A stretch of 64,000 bases of DNA from Granulicella sp. S190 (GTDB lineage: Bacteria > Acidobacteriota > Terriglobia > Terriglobales > Acidobacteriaceae): positions 490,814 through 554,813 of the forward strand of contig NZ_LMUD01000023.1 in assembly GCF_009766095.1 (NCBI RefSeq). The letters run 5' to 3'. A program made the translations under genes and the position numbers. A model generated the notes under the pieces. The model was given only the letters and a program-made list of their open reading frames with translations, was not told the DNA's origin and searched no databases. Numbering within the stretch: the first letter of the stretch is position 1; each line of letters starts with the position of its first letter. Positions 18,150-26,762 of the stretch are shown here, piece after piece.

Positions 18150-19262
18150 TCAGCACCTCTGCCTTTCTACATCTGCATGCCGCTGCAACAGAGGCGAGGG
18201 ACGGTATTCTGGCACCACGCGCGTAATCGTGTCGAGTAAGCGTCGCAGGTCTCGGTAATTGATTGCTGCCTCGATCTCCTCAATCGCGGCATTCAGCATC
18301 GCAGTGGATGGTGCATGATCTGGCGATACGATATGGAGTAATGCAACGTTGGAGGGGCTCACAGATTCGCCGATTGCGATCATGCTTTCTGTCAACTTAT
18401 CGCCTGGTCTAAGGCCGGTTCGCTTGATCCTTACGCTGCCGGGGGTGAGCTGCGCGTCTTGAATAAGAAAGTTTGCGAGACTGACGATAGAGAGTGGCTT
18501 GCCGGTCTCCGAAATGAGAACTACTGAATCCTTTTCGACCGCCAGCGCCGTCACTAAACGTGGAATCACCTCTTCGACCGAAAGAAAGTATCGTGTGCAG
18601 TCTTCATCGGTAATTGAAATAGGGATGCCCCGAGCAATCTGCCGCGCAAAGATAGGTCCAACGCTTCCAGTTGATCCAAGGACGTTGGCGAGGCGAACAG
18701 CCTTCACTCGCGTTGGCCCGCGATTCCCCTGTACCAGTAGCTCTCCAACTCGCTTGGTTACTCCCATCACGCTGACAGGATCGACAGCTTTGTCAGTCGA
18801 GATCACCACGATCTGCTCAACATCTGCCCTGTTTGCAGACGTAAGGAGCCTGTGTGTCCCAAGAATGTTGCTCCGCGCTGCGGTAAAGGGGTTCGTCTCC
18901 ATCAAAGGCACATGCTTGCAAGCCGCTGCATGAAAGACGATCTGAGGACGATATCTTTCAAATATCGAGTCCAGCAACGAGACATCGCATACATCTCCCA
19001 CAATCTGTACACGTGGCGTGGCGAACTCCCTGTCATCAAGCTCTGCACTTAATTCAAATAAGCCCTGCTCGCCGATGTCGAGGAGGGTAAGGTGCTGTAA
19101 TGAGGCTTTATCAAGACAGCGTGCTAACGCCGAACCAATATACCCGCCCGCACCCGTTATCAGCACGCGCTTACTTTCAAGCGTACCCCTAAAGATCTCA
19201 GGGTCATTTGCATCTGGCACACGCCCGAGGAACTTCGTCCAATCGATCGTTTCATCTAGCAT
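18150..19262 (-). CDS. UDP-GlcNAc 4,6-dehydratase-like SDR (polysaccharide biosynthesis protein)
   Basis: A protein of 370 aa, the short soluble form of the CapD/FlaA1 family. The Rossmann motif is TGAGGYIGSAL (about 36-46), followed by HAAACKHVPLME and STDKAVDPVSVMGVTKR. As in the WbpM/CapD group, Met replaces the usual Tyr of the YxxxK pair while Lys is kept. It would convert UDP-GlcNAc to the 4-keto-6-deoxy sugar in the cytoplasm. It is first in a three-gene operon with 1 bp before the epimerase. Divergent from the amidase gene, sharing a 138-bp intergenic stretch. Confidence 0.9.
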   Translation of the reverse strand: MLDETIDWTKFLGRVPDANDPEIFRGTLESKRVLITGAGGYIGSALARCLDKASLQHLTLLDIGEQGLFELSAELDDREFATPRVQIVGDVCDVSLLDSIFERYRPQIVFHAAACKHVPLMETNPFTAARSNILGTHRLLTSANRADVEQIVVISTDKAVDPVSVMGVTKRVGELLVQGNRGPTRVKAVRLANVLGSTGSVGPIFARQIARGIPISITDEDCTRYFLSVEEVIPRLVTALAVEKDSVVLISETGKPLSIVSLANFLIQDAQLTPGSVRIKRTGLRPGDKLTESMIAIGESVSPSNVALLHIVSPDHAPSTAMLNAAIEEIEAAINYRDLRRLLDTITRVVPEYRPSPLLQRHADVERQRC

Positions 19263-19400
19263 AAGGGCTACGGAACCATCCTAGAAAGCGACTTCAGTGT
19301 ACGCAATGCAAGCCTTTGCGGCACACTGCAGGTACCGTTCATTGCTTATATCGTGTGACTGTTGCTGTTTCATCCAGTACATCGTAAAGTCGAGATCCTT

Positions 19401-20786
19401 ATGAGTATCGCGCTGCAATCGGCAACTGAACAACTCAAGCTTTTGCAGAAGAAGCAGATATCTCCGGTCGAACTCGTAGAGGAGCATATTCGACGCATCG
19501 AACGATTGAATCCGGCACTCAACGCAATCGTCAACTTTGATCCGGATAAAGTTCGGGCACAGGCGCGAAGCGTCAGAGTCGGCGCACTGGCCGGTCTGCC
19601 AATAACAATTAAGTCTTCGATCTCCGTCGCCGGCTGTTTATGTGAGGTTGGCAGCGTACTGCGGAGAGGCGTTGTTGTCGAGCAGGATGCAGTCGCCGTG
19701 GCAAAGCTGCGCGCTGAGGGAGCGATCATCCTCGGCACCACCAACTGCCCCGAGTTTCTGATGGCCTACGAGACCGATAACCTGCTGCACGGACGCACCA
19801 ACAATCCATGGGATCTCGAACGAACTGCGGGAGGATCGAGCGGCGGAGAGGCTGCAGCAATTGCAGCCGGCCTTTCAGCAGCGGGCCTGGGAAGCGACAG
19901 CGGTGGATCAGTGCGAGAGCCCGCTCATTTCTCGGGAATCTGTGCTCTCAAGCCCACTTCGGGGCGGATCTCCTCTGTCGGGCATGTTCCTCCATGCATC
20001 GGACCGTTCTCTGCTCTGGGCGTGATCGGGCCTATGGGGCGTTCCATTGCAGACGTGGAGTTATTATTTCGGGTCGCCGCGCAGCCAAGTTCGTTCGATT
20101 CCGCAGGATCGCCAGCGGCTTATCGCGAAGTAACTATTCCCGAGGCGAAGCGGCTTCGAATCGGGTATCTGGAAGACGATGGATTAATACCGGTCACCTT
20201 TGAGACAAGACAGGCAGTTCGTGCTGCAGCCGAAGCACTCAAGCATCAGGGGTTCGATGTTCAGGAGTACAGGCCTCCCTCCCTGGAGGCTGCGCGAAAG
20301 CTTTGGGACATCTTCTTTGTCCAATGTGGAGCGATGTTTTACGAACCGGAGATTGTCGGACGGAAACAGGAGCTGAGTCCTGTGTTCCTAGATTTTCTCG
20401 CACACGCGGAACAGCGCACACCGCTTACCGCAAAGAGCTTGCTGCAGGCGTGGGCACAGATGGATCTAATCCGCAGTCAGCTTCTCTCCGAGATGGAGGC
20501 GTTTCCTATCCTGCTCACGCCCGTCTGCTCAGTACCTGCGTTTCGACATGGAGAGCGCAGCTGGGAGATCGGAGGCAAAAGAGTCGAATACCTGGATGCA
20601 ATGAGGTTTATGCAGTGGTTCAACCTTCTCGGAGCGCCGGCCGCCGTCGTGCCGGTGGGCATCTCCCCGGAGGGGTCTCCTATCGGAGTGCAGATCGCGG
20701 GCAAACCGCTTTGGGACGAGGCTGTGCTCACAATCGCCTCTCTGCTCGATGCCGCATTTGGATACAAGGTGCCCCCAATCAGCTGA
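19401..20786 (+). CDS. amidase, amidase-signature family
   Basis: A protein of 461 aa from ATG 19401; an upstream in-frame ATG (19362) adds 13 residues with no conserved content. The Ser-cisSer-Lys triad is visible: Lys in LPITIKSSISVAG, cis-Ser in TAGGSSGGEAAAIA, and nucleophile Ser in LGSDSGGSVREPAHF. The C-terminal half keeps the family's LLTPVCSVPAF and GAPAAVVPVGIS. It hydrolyses an amide bond in the cytoplasm (no signal peptide); the substrate is unknown. GatA is unlikely because no GatB/GatC partners are near and this protein is a stand-alone gene, convergent with the ASPIC gene 27 bp downstream. Confidence 0.9.
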   Translation: MSIALQSATEQLKLLQKKQISPVELVEEHIRRIERLNPALNAIVNFDPDKVRAQARSVRVGALAGLPITIKSSISVAGCLCEVGSVLRRGVVVEQDAVAVAKLRAEGAIILGTTNCPEFLMAYETDNLLHGRTNNPWDLERTAGGSSGGEAAAIAAGLSAAGLGSDSGGSVREPAHFSGICALKPTSGRISSVGHVPPCIGPFSALGVIGPMGRSIADVELLFRVAAQPSSFDSAGSPAAYREVTIPEAKRLRIGYLEDDGLIPVTFETRQAVRAAAEALKHQGFDVQEYRPPSLEAARKLWDIFFVQCGAMFYEPEIVGRKQELSPVFLDFLAHAEQRTPLTAKSLLQAWAQMDLIRSQLLSEMEAFPILLTPVCSVPAFRHGERSWEIGGKRVEYLDAMRFMQWFNLLGAPAAVVPVGISPEGSPIGVQIAGKPLWDEAVLTIASLLDAAFGYKVPPIS

Positions 20787-20813
20787 CGATCAACTTAGTA
20801 TCCCCTCGTCGGA

Positions 20814-23800
20814 TTAGGGTGCCGGAACAATAGGCTCCGAAGCTGTAGGCGTGTAGTGAAATTGAAAAAGCTGCGTCCTATCGCCCGTTTCGAAACGATC
20901 GTTCCAGTCAAGCAGATACTTCAGTGTTTTTTCATCTTCTGGATAGTGTTCGGCCATCGAGTAGGGATAGGTGCTCATGCCATGAAATGGCATCTGTGAA
21001 ACCGTGAACGGCAATGCCTCATAAAAATCCATGTCTTTTACAAATCCATCCGCATAAAAGAAATAATCTCGCTTCCATTGTGCCGGGAGCACGGGCAAAG
21101 CAGCATCGCTAAACTCTGCATCGATCTCTTCGCCACTGCCAAAGATGACGAACTGATCGTCTTTGGCTTGAAGCAGAGGAGTCACAGTGCCATAGCGAGT
21201 GTAGTTACCACGCTGCCATTGGAACGGCCCTGTAGCGCTTATTGCTTGATAATCGTAGGTCAAATCACCCGGCGTCTTTCCATCCACTTGCCTTGGATAT
21301 CCTCGGAATGAGAGATGAGCCGACGCCAACGTAAGTTCAGTTTGCTGGGTGCTTTGCGGCGCGGACTCATTGTCGACCAGCACCTGATCCCAGTAAATCT
21401 GTAGGTTTGTGCGAATGCGGATTCGTGTCGATTGCGGCGGAAGCTTACCAGTTAGATCGACCACGATCGTCCGCGGCAGGCCGGCGGGGAAGCCCATGTC
21501 TTCTATGATCTTCTTCCAGGATCCATCCGGCAGTTGCGCCTCCACGGTCGGCGCCTGTGGCGTCAGTCCCGCCTGCCACGCAGAGTACATCGAACTGGCG
21601 CTAAAGTATTCGATGAACCCGCTCATAAATAGCCTTAGCGGACGCCCGGGTGACCAGGCACCTATATCGATCGTCAAAGCATGTTCGTTTGCAAACCCTG
21701 CATAGCTCAGATTCGTGAAGTCGCGAACATACTCATGATCGAGATGTGTGAGCAACGGCAGAACATCTTGCCCCTGATCTCCCCACGCACCCCTTGGCAG
21801 ATGCCTCTCGGATGACGCCACGACTGCGGAGCCATCAGCAAACGGCCTTTCATTGAGAAAGCGCTCATCAGGATAGACTTCGGTCTCCTCTGGATGATCG
21901 ATCGCGACCAGCCTTAGCTGATCGATGTAGTTGATCTCCTCCATCGGCTCGCCAAAGCGGAGACTCAATCTCCCTCGATACGAACGCAGCATTGAGCCAT
22001 CCACTTTAACCCATTCGTCGGAGTCGCTTTCGTTGCGAGTCGTCGGCGACGTCCAATGGCCGACGACGCCCGCACCGATCACATCCGTCACGAACTCATA
22101 CTTCTTCCCATCCCAGGCAAACAGGACAGGGCATGAGCTGCCCCGCCGATCGAGTTCCGTCATGGAGAGAGGCTTCACCGCTGAAACGTCTAGCTCATCC
22201 TGCGGCACGCCCGTCGGCCACAACATACGCACGACATCTGCGTGCTCTTCCTGCCCTAGTCCCGCAAGAATCTCAGACGAACTCTGTCCAAGATAGCCGG
22301 AGGCACCGGCGACCTCGAACTTCTGAAATGATCCCTTGACGAACACCTCAACCTTCGTCCCGAGCCCTAATTTGTTATCTGCAAGGCCTGTCAGCGTGAT
22401 CCGTAGCGAGTGGTTTTTGCTCCCGCCAACATTGCGTAGTACCAGGGGAGCCGCATTGCCGCGAGCGACCACCAGGTCCGCTGCTCCATCTCCGTCCACA
22501 TCGGCAGCAAGCAACGATCTGGTTCCAGTGAGATCCAGCTTGGACAGGCCAAGCAAATCGGTGACATCCTCGAACCCGCGAGCTCCGAGATTCCGGAAGA
22601 CACGCAGATGCGTGCCGTGCGAATCCTCGACAAGAGCTGCCAGATCGATCCAGCCGTCATTATCGATATCGATCGAAGTCAGACCCCACGCTCCCACGAT
22701 GCCTTCAGTGGGAAGCGAGACTCGTTCGAAGGCCTTGCCCTCCACGTTCTTCCATAAACTCACGCCTGGAGCGCCGGCATGAGTCGCAGCGACATCCATC
22801 CACCCATCTTTATTGAAGTCGAAGGCCACAACACCTCGTGTGGCGCCAAGGGTCGCGTCGTCATATAACGCCACCCGTTTGAACGCGCCCTCACGCTGGT
22901 TCTCGAAGAGAGCCGGTGACGGATCCTTCCCCGCAACAATCAAATCCACGGCGCGATCATTATTAATATCCGAAAGCGTGGCGCCCGCCGTCTCAGCGGC
23001 CCCTGCAAGAGCTGTAGGAGAAGTCCACTCCGTGAAGGTAGAGTTCCCATTGTTCCTCCACAACACGCTCGGTCCCGAGCCTGCACCCAAAGATGCGCCA
23101 GTAATGTAGAGGTCCAGATCGCCATCGTGATCAAAGTCAATGAAGGTTAGTCCGGTTGGCCGATTGAGCGTGCGAAGACCCAGTGCGGCAGTAACGTTCG
23201 AAAACTTACCGTGTCCAAGGTTATGGAATACCTCAACGCGATCGTCCATCGCAACTGCGAGATCCGGCAAGCCGTCATTATCGTAATCGCCTACAGCACA
23301 TGAGACTCCACGCCCTTTGAGCATAAGACCGGTTTGCGCTCCGCTGATCTCCTCAGTCGACCCAGTAGCAGTAACCAGGTAGGCGTGGAGGGCATTTTCT
23401 CCCTCACCCATGGACACGATAGCCTTTTGCCCGTTGCCTTCCAGGTCGAAGATGCAAGCTCCAGCACTCACCCCGCTCAAGCTCTGCGCTCCTTTATTAG
23501 CTTCATCTAGCGCCGTTCCAGGTACAAACTTCACGGGAATCATCGGACCAACCGCGGCGGGCGGCGCGAGCATATCCTGCACTAAGGCATACCGGCCCTG
23601 TTCCCCATAGTTCGTGCTGAACAAGATTCCAACCTTGCTCTGTGTGATCTCCTGAAAGCGCTGAAGATGAGTGCTGGACTCCGACGTCCTGCCAGCGCGT
23701 TGTAACGCACGGGCCAATCCGTACTGCGCTGAAGCATGCAGCGGCGTCAATTCGATCGCCTTCTGAAACTCTTCGATGGCGTGAGAATAGTCCTTCAGCT

Positions 23801-24245
23801 GCAGCTCCGCCGCGCCAACGTAGAAATGCGAATCCGCATCGGATGGCGAGATCTGAGCAGCATGGCGAAAGTACCCTAATGCCTCCTCCTGGTCGCCCAC
23901 TTGGTAGTGCGCGAGGCCAAGCCCATACCATCCGCGCGCATTCATGGGGTCTTTAGTCGATACAAGCTCCAGAGCCGCCTCCGCCTCTGGAAGGCGGCGC
24001 AGGTAGATGAGGGCGAAACCTTTATTCAATAGCGGAATAATCGCGTCGGGGTCTGCTTTGTGCGCCGCTTCAAAATGTATCAGCGCCTTCTCCAGAAGCT
24101 GCTGATTCATGAGCGCTACGCCGGTGTTATTCTCGCGAGCGGCGTCTATGGAACCCTTGTCAGTGCCCGCAGCCCACGCGCACGCCGACAGCAAGAGGGA
24201 AATAACAAGACAAAGGCCGGCCTGAGGAAAAGGTAAACGATTCAC
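20814..24245 (-). CDS. secreted TPR / FG-GAP / ASPIC-UnbV multidomain protein
   Basis: A protein of 1143 aa, GTG start. Signal peptide with a possible lipobox (LLLSAC). Order: TPR array (about 35-200, for example ALIHFEAAHKADPDAI and AIEEFQKAIELTPLHA), FG-GAP/VCBS propeller repeats with Ca-binding DxDxDG loops (YDNDGLPDLAV, DFDHDGDLDLY, VDGDGAADLVVA; about 255-610), an ASPIC/UnbV domain (GLGTKVEVFVKGSFQ ... LWPTGVPQDELD; about 615-700), then about 430 residues of an unnamed beta-rich region beginning SCPVLFAWDGKKYEFVTD. The same four-part architecture recurs at 32865-36407, so the two are paralogues. It is divergent from the Asn-synthetase-like gene. Extracytoplasmic protein binding is likely; function is unknown. 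Confidence 0.85.
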   Translation of the reverse strand: MNRLPFPQAGLCLVISLLLSACAWAAGTDKGSIDAARENNTGVALMNQQLLEKALIHFEAAHKADPDAIIPLLNKGFALIYLRRLPEAEAALELVSTKDPMNARGWYGLGLAHYQVGDQEEALGYFRHAAQISPSDADSHFYVGAAELQLKDYSHAIEEFQKAIELTPLHASAQYGLARALQRAGRTSESSTHLQRFQEITQSKVGILFSTNYGEQGRYALVQDMLAPPAAVGPMIPVKFVPGTALDEANKGAQSLSGVSAGACIFDLEGNGQKAIVSMGEGENALHAYLVTATGSTEEISGAQTGLMLKGRGVSCAVGDYDNDGLPDLAVAMDDRVEVFHNLGHGKFSNVTAALGLRTLNRPTGLTFIDFDHDGDLDLYITGASLGAGSGPSVLWRNNGNSTFTEWTSPTALAGAAETAGATLSDINNDRAVDLIVAGKDPSPALFENQREGAFKRVALYDDATLGATRGVVAFDFNKDGWMDVAATHAGAPGVSLWKNVEGKAFERVSLPTEGIVGAWGLTSIDIDNDGWIDLAALVEDSHGTHLRVFRNLGARGFEDVTDLLGLSKLDLTGTRSLLAADVDGDGAADLVVARGNAAPLVLRNVGGSKNHSLRITLTGLADNKLGLGTKVEVFVKGSFQKFEVAGASGYLGQSSSEILAGLGQEEHADVVRMLWPTGVPQDELDVSAVKPLSMTELDRRGSSCPVLFAWDGKKYEFVTDVIGAGVVGHWTSPTTRNESDSDEWVKVDGSMLRSYRGRLSLRFGEPMEEINYIDQLRLVAIDHPEETEVYPDERFLNERPFADGSAVVASSERHLPRGAWGDQGQDVLPLLTHLDHEYVRDFTNLSYAGFANEHALTIDIGAWSPGRPLRLFMSGFIEYFSASSMYSAWQAGLTPQAPTVEAQLPDGSWKKIIEDMGFPAGLPRTIVVDLTGKLPPQSTRIRIRTNLQIYWDQVLVDNESAPQSTQQTELTLASAHLSFRGYPRQVDGKTPGDLTYDYQAISATGPFQWQRGNYTRYGTVTPLLQAKDDQFVIFGSGEEIDAEFSDAALPVLPAQWKRDYFFYADGFVKDMDFYEALPFTVSQMPFHGMSTYPYSMAEHYPEDEKTLKYLLDWNDRFETGDRTQLFQFHYTPTASEPIVPAP

Positions 24246-24465
24246 GGAGTCTCTTTCGCGACCGGAGCACTAAGGCAAAGCCCGCAGGTCCAACTCTCGG
24301 CTCGCAGCAGATCGACTCAGTCCTTCTTCGGTCGCCTAGAGTATACAGGCGAGCCAAAGCCTCTCATGCAGGTCGTTTACCATACAAACGATTCCAGCTC
24401 AGATTTCCACTACTCGCGCAATGACCTGTAAACAAAGCGTAAACTGAACCCCCGGAGGTTTTAAA
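24246..24465. promoter_or_regulatory. divergent intergenic region of the UnbV island
   Basis: These 220 bp separate the minus-strand TPR/ASPIC gene from the plus-strand Asn-synthetase-like gene, so they must hold both promoters unless transcripts run through. A strong ribosome site GGAGG lies at 24454-24458, 7 bp before ATG 24466. I could not pick out convincing -35/-10 pairs or an operator. A 21-codon frame at 24366-24431 is discussed under rejected items. Confidence 0.4.
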
Positions 24466-25791
24466 ATGTCTATGAATCACTATGTGGAGCGCGTTGTTGA
24501 CCTGTTGGATTCCTCGGCCAACGATCTGTTCGACCTCTCTACGGAACAGGCTCAGGCCCTCCTGGTGCAACAACCGGCCGAAGCCATGCAACACATCGAC
24601 GGCTCCTTTGCACTCGTCGGCCGAGCCGGCAAGATGGTTCGAATGGTGCGCTCTCTCGACCGGCCGATGCGCTACTTTCTCGCGAAGCGAACCGAGGGGC
24701 CGGTATTGATTGTTGCGGATCGCATCGACGCGATCTATGACTGGCTCAAGAGCGAAGGCTTGGACGCTCAGTTTCATCCCAGCTACACCCGCATGATTCC
24801 TGCCCACTATGTCGTAGACCTGCAACTGATTGGATGTCCCGATCCCGATCCCGTATACACCCGTTTCTTCACTCCCGAGATGGCCACCATGGAGCCCAAC
24901 ACCCAGCGGATCGGCGAACGATATATCGCAACGCTCGCGGACGAAATCTCCCTATGGCTGGACCGGATTCCGGCACACGAGCCAATCGGCGTTTGTTTCT
25001 CGGGAGGCATCGACAGCGGCAGCGTCTTCCTTGCCACCTGCCACGTGATGAAGACCCGAGGCATGTCCCTGGGACGCCTGAAGGCGTTCGTCCTGGATCT
25101 CGGCGACGGCCCCGACCTGCAGCAGTCCCGTGACTTTCTCAACTCCGTAGGTCTCGGCCTCTTTCTCGAGCCCATTCAGGTTGATCCTGCAACCATCAAC
25201 GTGCAGGAGACGATCGACATCATCGAAGACTATCAGTCTCTTGATGTACAGTCAGCCTCCATGGCGGTAGCGCTTCTGCGCGGCATCAGGCAACTCTATC
25301 CGGAGTGGCGTTACTTATTGGATGGTGACGGAGGAGACGAGAACCTGAAAGACTATCCGATTGAAGAGAATCCCGAGCTGACCATTCGCAGTGTCGTGCA
25401 CAACCCGATGCTCTATCAGGAAGGTTGGGGAGTAGGCAAGATCAAGCACTCTCTCACCTACAGCGGAGGTCTGAGTCGCTCCTACACGCGAACCTACGGC
25501 CCGGCACGTCGCTTCGGCTTTCGCGGATTCAGCCCCTACACGCGCCCCAAAGTTATTGCCGTTGCAGAGTCGATTCCCTTCATCAAGCTCACCGACTACA
25601 GCGTCGAGCGACTGTACGAGTTGAAGGGCGAGGTCGTAGCCCGCGGCATTGCAAGCCTGACCGGCATGACCATGCCGGTATATCCAAAGCGACGCTTCCA
25701 ACATGGAGCCATCTCCGAGCAGAAGATGCACCAGACTCTTCCCTATCTTGAGACGGAGTATCGCAAGCAGTTTCTCTCCCGCTATCTATGA
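24466..25791 (+). CDS. asparagine-synthetase-like ATP-dependent amide/lactam ligase
   Basis: A protein of 441 aa with a strong ribosome site. The synthetase half has the PP-loop SGGIDSGS at 179-186 (ATP adenylation), QSLDVQSASMAVALL and YLLDGDGGDENL, as in AsnB. The N-terminal 130 residues look like a worn Ntn-glutaminase fold (HIDGSFALVGRAG, LIVADRIDAIYDW) but there is no Cys at position 2 (the start is MSMNHY), so it cannot hydrolyse glutamine in the usual way. At 441 aa it is also shorter than AsnB (about 500-650). Such variants (beta-lactam synthetase, lasso cyclase, carbapenam synthetase) adenylate a carboxylate and join it to an internal or supplied amine. It is first in a three-gene coupled unit with a radical SAM enzyme and a flavoprotein. 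Confidence 0.82.
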   Translation: MSMNHYVERVVDLLDSSANDLFDLSTEQAQALLVQQPAEAMQHIDGSFALVGRAGKMVRMVRSLDRPMRYFLAKRTEGPVLIVADRIDAIYDWLKSEGLDAQFHPSYTRMIPAHYVVDLQLIGCPDPDPVYTRFFTPEMATMEPNTQRIGERYIATLADEISLWLDRIPAHEPIGVCFSGGIDSGSVFLATCHVMKTRGMSLGRLKAFVLDLGDGPDLQQSRDFLNSVGLGLFLEPIQVDPATINVQETIDIIEDYQSLDVQSASMAVALLRGIRQLYPEWRYLLDGDGGDENLKDYPIEENPELTIRSVVHNPMLYQEGWGVGKIKHSLTYSGGLSRSYTRTYGPARRFGFRGFSPYTRPKVIAVAESIPFIKLTDYSVERLYELKGEVVARGIASLTGMTMPVYPKRRFQHGAISEQKMHQTLPYLETEYRKQFLSRYL

Positions 25792-26762
25792 CCACGCCGC
25801 AACTGTCGATCTACCCCGAGCACACCCGCGAGCGAGACCAATGGATTGTTGCCAAGAGGGGCCTACGCAATGCTCTGGATCCGCGGCGTCCCTATGCATT
25901 TCTTTCAGAGCAGGAGCGCTCCTCCTCTGGTGAGATAGTTCCGGTCTCAACTCTGTTCCTCACGAACCGAGAGTGTCCCTGGCGCTGTCTCATGTGCGAT
26001 CTCTGGCAGAACACACTCGTTGACGCTGTGCCTTCAGGAGCAATCCTCGAACAGATAGAGTTCGCTCTTCACCGTCTCCCGCCAGCACGATGCATCAAGC
26101 TCTACAACAGCGGCAGCTTCTTCGATGTAAAAGCTATCCCACCGGAGGATTACTCCGGGATAGCCGCGGCGCTCAGCTCCTTCGAGCGTGTCATCGTGGA
26201 AAGTCATCCCGCACTCATCGGCGCCCGAACGTTGCAGTTTCGCGATCTGCTCTCGGCGCAGCTCGAAGTTGCCATGGGCCTTGAAACAGTTCATCCCGCG
26301 GCGCTTGAGCGGCTAAACAAGCATGTCACCCTGGACCAGTTCGCTGCGGCCGCTGAGCGCCTCCATGCCGAGACCATCGATCTTCGCGTCTTCGTCCTCG
26401 TACAACCTCCTTTTGTTCGCGGCCATGAAGCACTCCACTGGGCGCAACGGTCGCTCGACTTCGCCTTCGACTGCAACGCGACCGTAGTAACACTCATTCC
26501 CACCCGCGCCGGAAACGGCGCTATGGATCTGCTGCAGCGGATCGGCGAATTTACTCCACCCGATCTCACGATCGTCGAGAAAGCAGTCGAGTATGGTGTA
26601 ATACTCAAGCGTGGAAGGGTCTTCGCGGATCTCTGGGAGATTGAGCGCATCGCGAAATGTCTGTCCTGCTGCGCGGCCCGTATCGCGCGCCTCGAGCAGA
26701 TCAACCTCACCCAATCCCTTCCATCCAGAGTCGAATGTGAGCATTGCGGAGGTGGCGCCTGA
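25788..26762 (+). CDS. radical SAM enzyme
   Basis: A protein of 324 aa; ATG overlaps the previous stop (ATGA). The [4Fe-4S]/SAM triad is RECPWRCLMCDLW, with C63, C67 and C70 (CxxxCxxC). The following KLYNSGSFFDVKAIP and VIVESHPALIGART recall the branch that includes archaeosine-forming RaSEA proteins (TIGR01210-like); this is from memory of the motif pattern, not a search. The C-terminus has extra cysteines, KCLSCCAARI and VECEHCGGG, which may bind a second cluster or zinc. No signal peptide. Together with its neighbours it probably modifies the product or substrate of the ligase. Confidence 0.85.
   Translation: MTTPQLSIYPEHTRERDQWIVAKRGLRNALDPRRPYAFLSEQERSSSGEIVPVSTLFLTNRECPWRCLMCDLWQNTLVDAVPSGAILEQIEFALHRLPPARCIKLYNSGSFFDVKAIPPEDYSGIAAALSSFERVIVESHPALIGARTLQFRDLLSAQLEVAMGLETVHPAALERLNKHVTLDQFAAAAERLHAETIDLRVFVLVQPPFVRGHEALHWAQRSLDFAFDCNATVVTLIPTRAGNGAMDLLQRIGEFTPPDLTIVEKAVEYGVILKRGRVFADLWEIERIAKCLSCCAARIARLEQINLTQSLPSRVECEHCGGGA

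Noticed and set aside
24366-24431. A 21-codon open frame upstream of the Asn-synthetase-like gene, considered as a peptide precursor.
   Set aside because: No ribosome site, no leader/core character and no repeated or modified-residue pattern. A short frame of this length is expected by chance; kept only as something to compare in orthologues.
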